DNA of 64,000 nt from Nocardia altamirensis NBRC 108246. GTDB lineage: Bacteria > Actinomycetota > Actinomycetes > Mycobacteriales > Mycobacteriaceae. The stretch is from assembly GCF_001612685.1 (NCBI RefSeq), contig NZ_BDAY01000035.1, forward strand, positions 1-64,000, given 5' to 3'. Numbering within the stretch: position 1 is the stretch's first letter; each line of letters starts with the position of its first letter. Shown here piece after piece: positions 62,731-64,000 of this stretch. Both the position numbers and the translations under genes were made by a program. The notes beneath the pieces were generated by a model. That model ran no database searches. It was not told the DNA's origin and worked only from the letters and a program-made list of their open reading frames with translations.

Positions 62731-62746
62731 ACTGATGTTTATCAGT
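62731..62746. promoter_or_regulatory. TetR-type operator ACTGAT-N4-ATCAGT
   Basis: A perfect 6-bp inverted repeat with a 4-base centre lies in the 87-bp region between the divergent beta-helix gene and TetR gene, in an AT-rich stretch that also contains TATACT. It is the expected kind and place of site for the TetR regulator to control both genes. Confidence 0.7.
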
Positions 62747-62784
62747 TAAACACGATTGAGCGACAAGCGTCAAGGGAGTAGCGG

Positions 62785-63654
62785 GTGACTGAAGACGACG
62801 CGCAGGCGGATCCGGAACGGGCGATCGAGCTGCTGTGGGGCGCGCGCGAACCGGACCGGCCAGGGTTGAGCCTCGGCCGGATCGTCGCGGCGGCGATCGA
62901 GGTCGCGGACGCCGAGGGGCTCCGCGCACTGTCCATGCGCAAGGTCGCGGAACGGTTCGGCACCACGACGATGTCGCTCTACCGCTACGTTCCTGGCAGG
63001 GCGGAACTGGTGGAGCTCATGCGAGACGCCGTCTATGGAGAGGCGCCGCTGGAGCCCGCGGACGGACTGGACTGGCGCGCCGGCCTCGAACGTTGGGCGC
63101 GACGAGTGTGGGAGATCTACCAACGGCATCCGTGGCTGGTTGACAGCACGGGAAGCCGCCGCCTGCCGGGGCCGAACATCATGGCCGGGTACGACCACGC
63201 GCTCGACGTCGCTGCACGCGGCGGTTTGGCGCCGGCTCAGGTGTTCGCGGTCGTGAATCTCGTGGGTGGGTTCGTCGAGTCGGTCGCGCGGCAGGCGGGG
63301 GAGACCGCGGACGTTCAGCGGCGCACCGGGATCTCCCATGAGCGCTGGTGGAGCGAACGTGAGTCCCTGTTCGAGCGATTGGACGTCTATCCGGCCTTGG
63401 CGAGGCTATGGGAGAGCGGAGGGATGGATGAGCCGCTCGACCCGTTCGAGTTCGGGCTGCAGCGCACGCTCGACGGTGTCCAGGTGCTCGTCGAAAGCCG
63501 GGATCGTGATGTAATGCGTGACGAAATTGAGGGAGCGACGTGCGTGATGTGCGGGAAGTCGTTGGACGAGGGAGGACGGGGACGACCACGGGACTACTGC
63601 TCGAGGGCCTGTCAGCAACGTGCCTATCGCCAGCGTCGGTCGACTCCGTCGTGA
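62785..63654 (+). CDS. TetR-family regulator fused to a C-terminal Cys4 zinc-binding tail
   Basis: A 289-residue protein. The TetR HTH is in GLRALSMRKVAERFGTTTMS with LYRYVPGR recognition helix end (residues 45-72), followed by a TetR_C_11-like ligand domain. The last 40 residues contain Cys253, Cys256, Cys272 and Cys276 (CVMCGK and YCSRAC) with Arg-rich RGRPRDY between, a small zinc-ribbon-like module. This tail may add DNA or nucleic-acid contact. GTG 62785 is preceded by AAGGGAG. Confidence 0.87.
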   Translation: MTEDDAQADPERAIELLWGAREPDRPGLSLGRIVAAAIEVADAEGLRALSMRKVAERFGTTTMSLYRYVPGRAELVELMRDAVYGEAPLEPADGLDWRAGLERWARRVWEIYQRHPWLVDSTGSRRLPGPNIMAGYDHALDVAARGGLAPAQVFAVVNLVGGFVESVARQAGETADVQRRTGISHERWWSERESLFERLDVYPALARLWESGGMDEPLDPFEFGLQRTLDGVQVLVESRDRDVMRDEIEGATCVMCGKSLDEGGRGRPRDYCSRACQQRAYRQRRSTPS

Positions 63655-63843
63655 TTCGGAAGTCTGCCCGAGATGGTCTCCGACCCGTCGTTCCGCCGCC
63701 TGCCCGAGGCGCAGCTCGTCGGCGGGTTGCGTGTCCGCGGCGATCGCCGGAGAGTGCTGTTCCGTCAGGCCGCGCCGGCGCACGGCAACGGCCGAGCGGT
63801 TAATGAATCGACGTTCTACGCGCCGTCTGTGCAACGAATTGCT

Positions 63844-63913
63844 CTTTGATGTTTTCCTTACGCAACATACTGTCGTTACGGCACGTCAAATCACATCGCG
63901 AAGAACATCAAAG
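63844..63913. repeat. widely spaced 10-bp inverted repeat upstream of the last gene
   Basis: CTTTGATGTT (63844-63853) and AACATCAAAG (63904-63913) are perfect inverted copies with 50 bases between them, in an AT-richer stretch just before the gene at 63937. Two distant half-sites suit a looping or multimeric regulator such as an Lrp/AsnC protein, which often controls amino-acid catabolism. Confidence 0.7.
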
Positions 63914-63936
63914 TGCTGCACCTTGGAGGACCACCG

Positions 63937-64000
63937 ATGACGACGGCCATCCCCACCGGACGAGTCGCGCGCAACTACAACCCGCTGCCCATCATCGCTG
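63937..64000 (+). CDS. probable ornithine aminotransferase, N-terminal 21 residues only
   Basis: The gene starts at ATG 63937 with TTGGAGGA seven bases upstream and runs off the window. The visible residues include RVARNYNPLPIIA, which resembles the HNYHPLPVV opening of ornithine--oxo-acid transaminases. Only this short match supports the name. Confidence 0.5.
   Translation, partial: MTTAIPTGRVARNYNPLPIIA

Overview
The window is a high-GC actinobacterial chromosome segment. Codon bias, SARP regulation, an F420-type LLM oxidoreductase, a LysB/cutinase-like secreted hydrolase, tandem glycine riboswitch architecture and a pqqACDEB operon all point to Nocardia or a close relative in the Mycobacteriales. 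No IS element, phage, CRISPR array, tRNA or rRNA gene was recognised.

Region 1 (1-24018) is a biosynthetic gene cluster that runs off the left edge. Its left half (2-11462, all + strand, mostly overlapping start/stop codons) encodes a dissociated type II-like polyketide line: a MaoC/PaaZ-type dehydratase, two acyl carrier proteins, a benzoate-CoA-ligase-like AMP ligase, two ketosynthases each followed by a KS-like partner without the active-site cysteine (CLF-like), a ketoreductase, an LLM flavin/F420 oxidoreductase, an FAD oxidoreductase and a malonyl-CoA:ACP transacylase. A large SARP-NB-ARC-TPR regulator (complement) follows. The right half encodes a class I DAHP synthase (complement) and, divergently, a complete phenazine core, phzB-phzD-phzE-phzF-phzG, then a methyltransferase, a DUF2867-like protein and a stand-alone adenylation domain whose specificity code reads as serine. 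The simplest reading is a phenazine or DHHA-derived aromatic combined with a reduced or polyene-like acyl chain.

Region 2 (24175-32646) holds a repeat-containing membrane protein, a lipoprotein, an arylamine N-acetyltransferase, a tandem glycine riboswitch in front of a solitary gcvH, and a leftward operon of LacI regulator, polar amino-acid ABC transporter (SBP, permease, ATPase) and a class V PLP enzyme. Region 3 (32761-37050) is a complete PQQ operon, pqqA-C-D-E-B, including the 29-residue PqqA precursor, with a divergent PQQ-dependent sugar dehydrogenase. Region 4 (37098-51512) is mixed: a small membrane peptide with a good promoter, CorA, several secreted proteins, an FGGY kinase, a GGDEF protein, an atypical P450 and a YceI protein. 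Two genes here are broken, a DinB-like gene by frameshift and a glycosyltransferase by an in-frame TAG.

Region 5 (51595-56838, complement) is a compact four-gene operon: squalene-hopene-cyclase-like type II terpene cyclase, polyprenyl diphosphate synthase, UbiA prenyltransferase and 4-hydroxyphenylpyruvate dioxygenase. Together these could make homogentisate, prenylate it and cyclise the chain, a candidate meroterpenoid or prenylquinone pathway. A strong bidirectional hairpin closes it. Region 6 (57076-64000) has a second GGDEF protein, two TetR regulators (one fused to a Cys4 zinc-binding tail), a crotonase, a frameshifted Nudix gene, a parallel beta-helix protein and the start of a probable ornithine aminotransferase.
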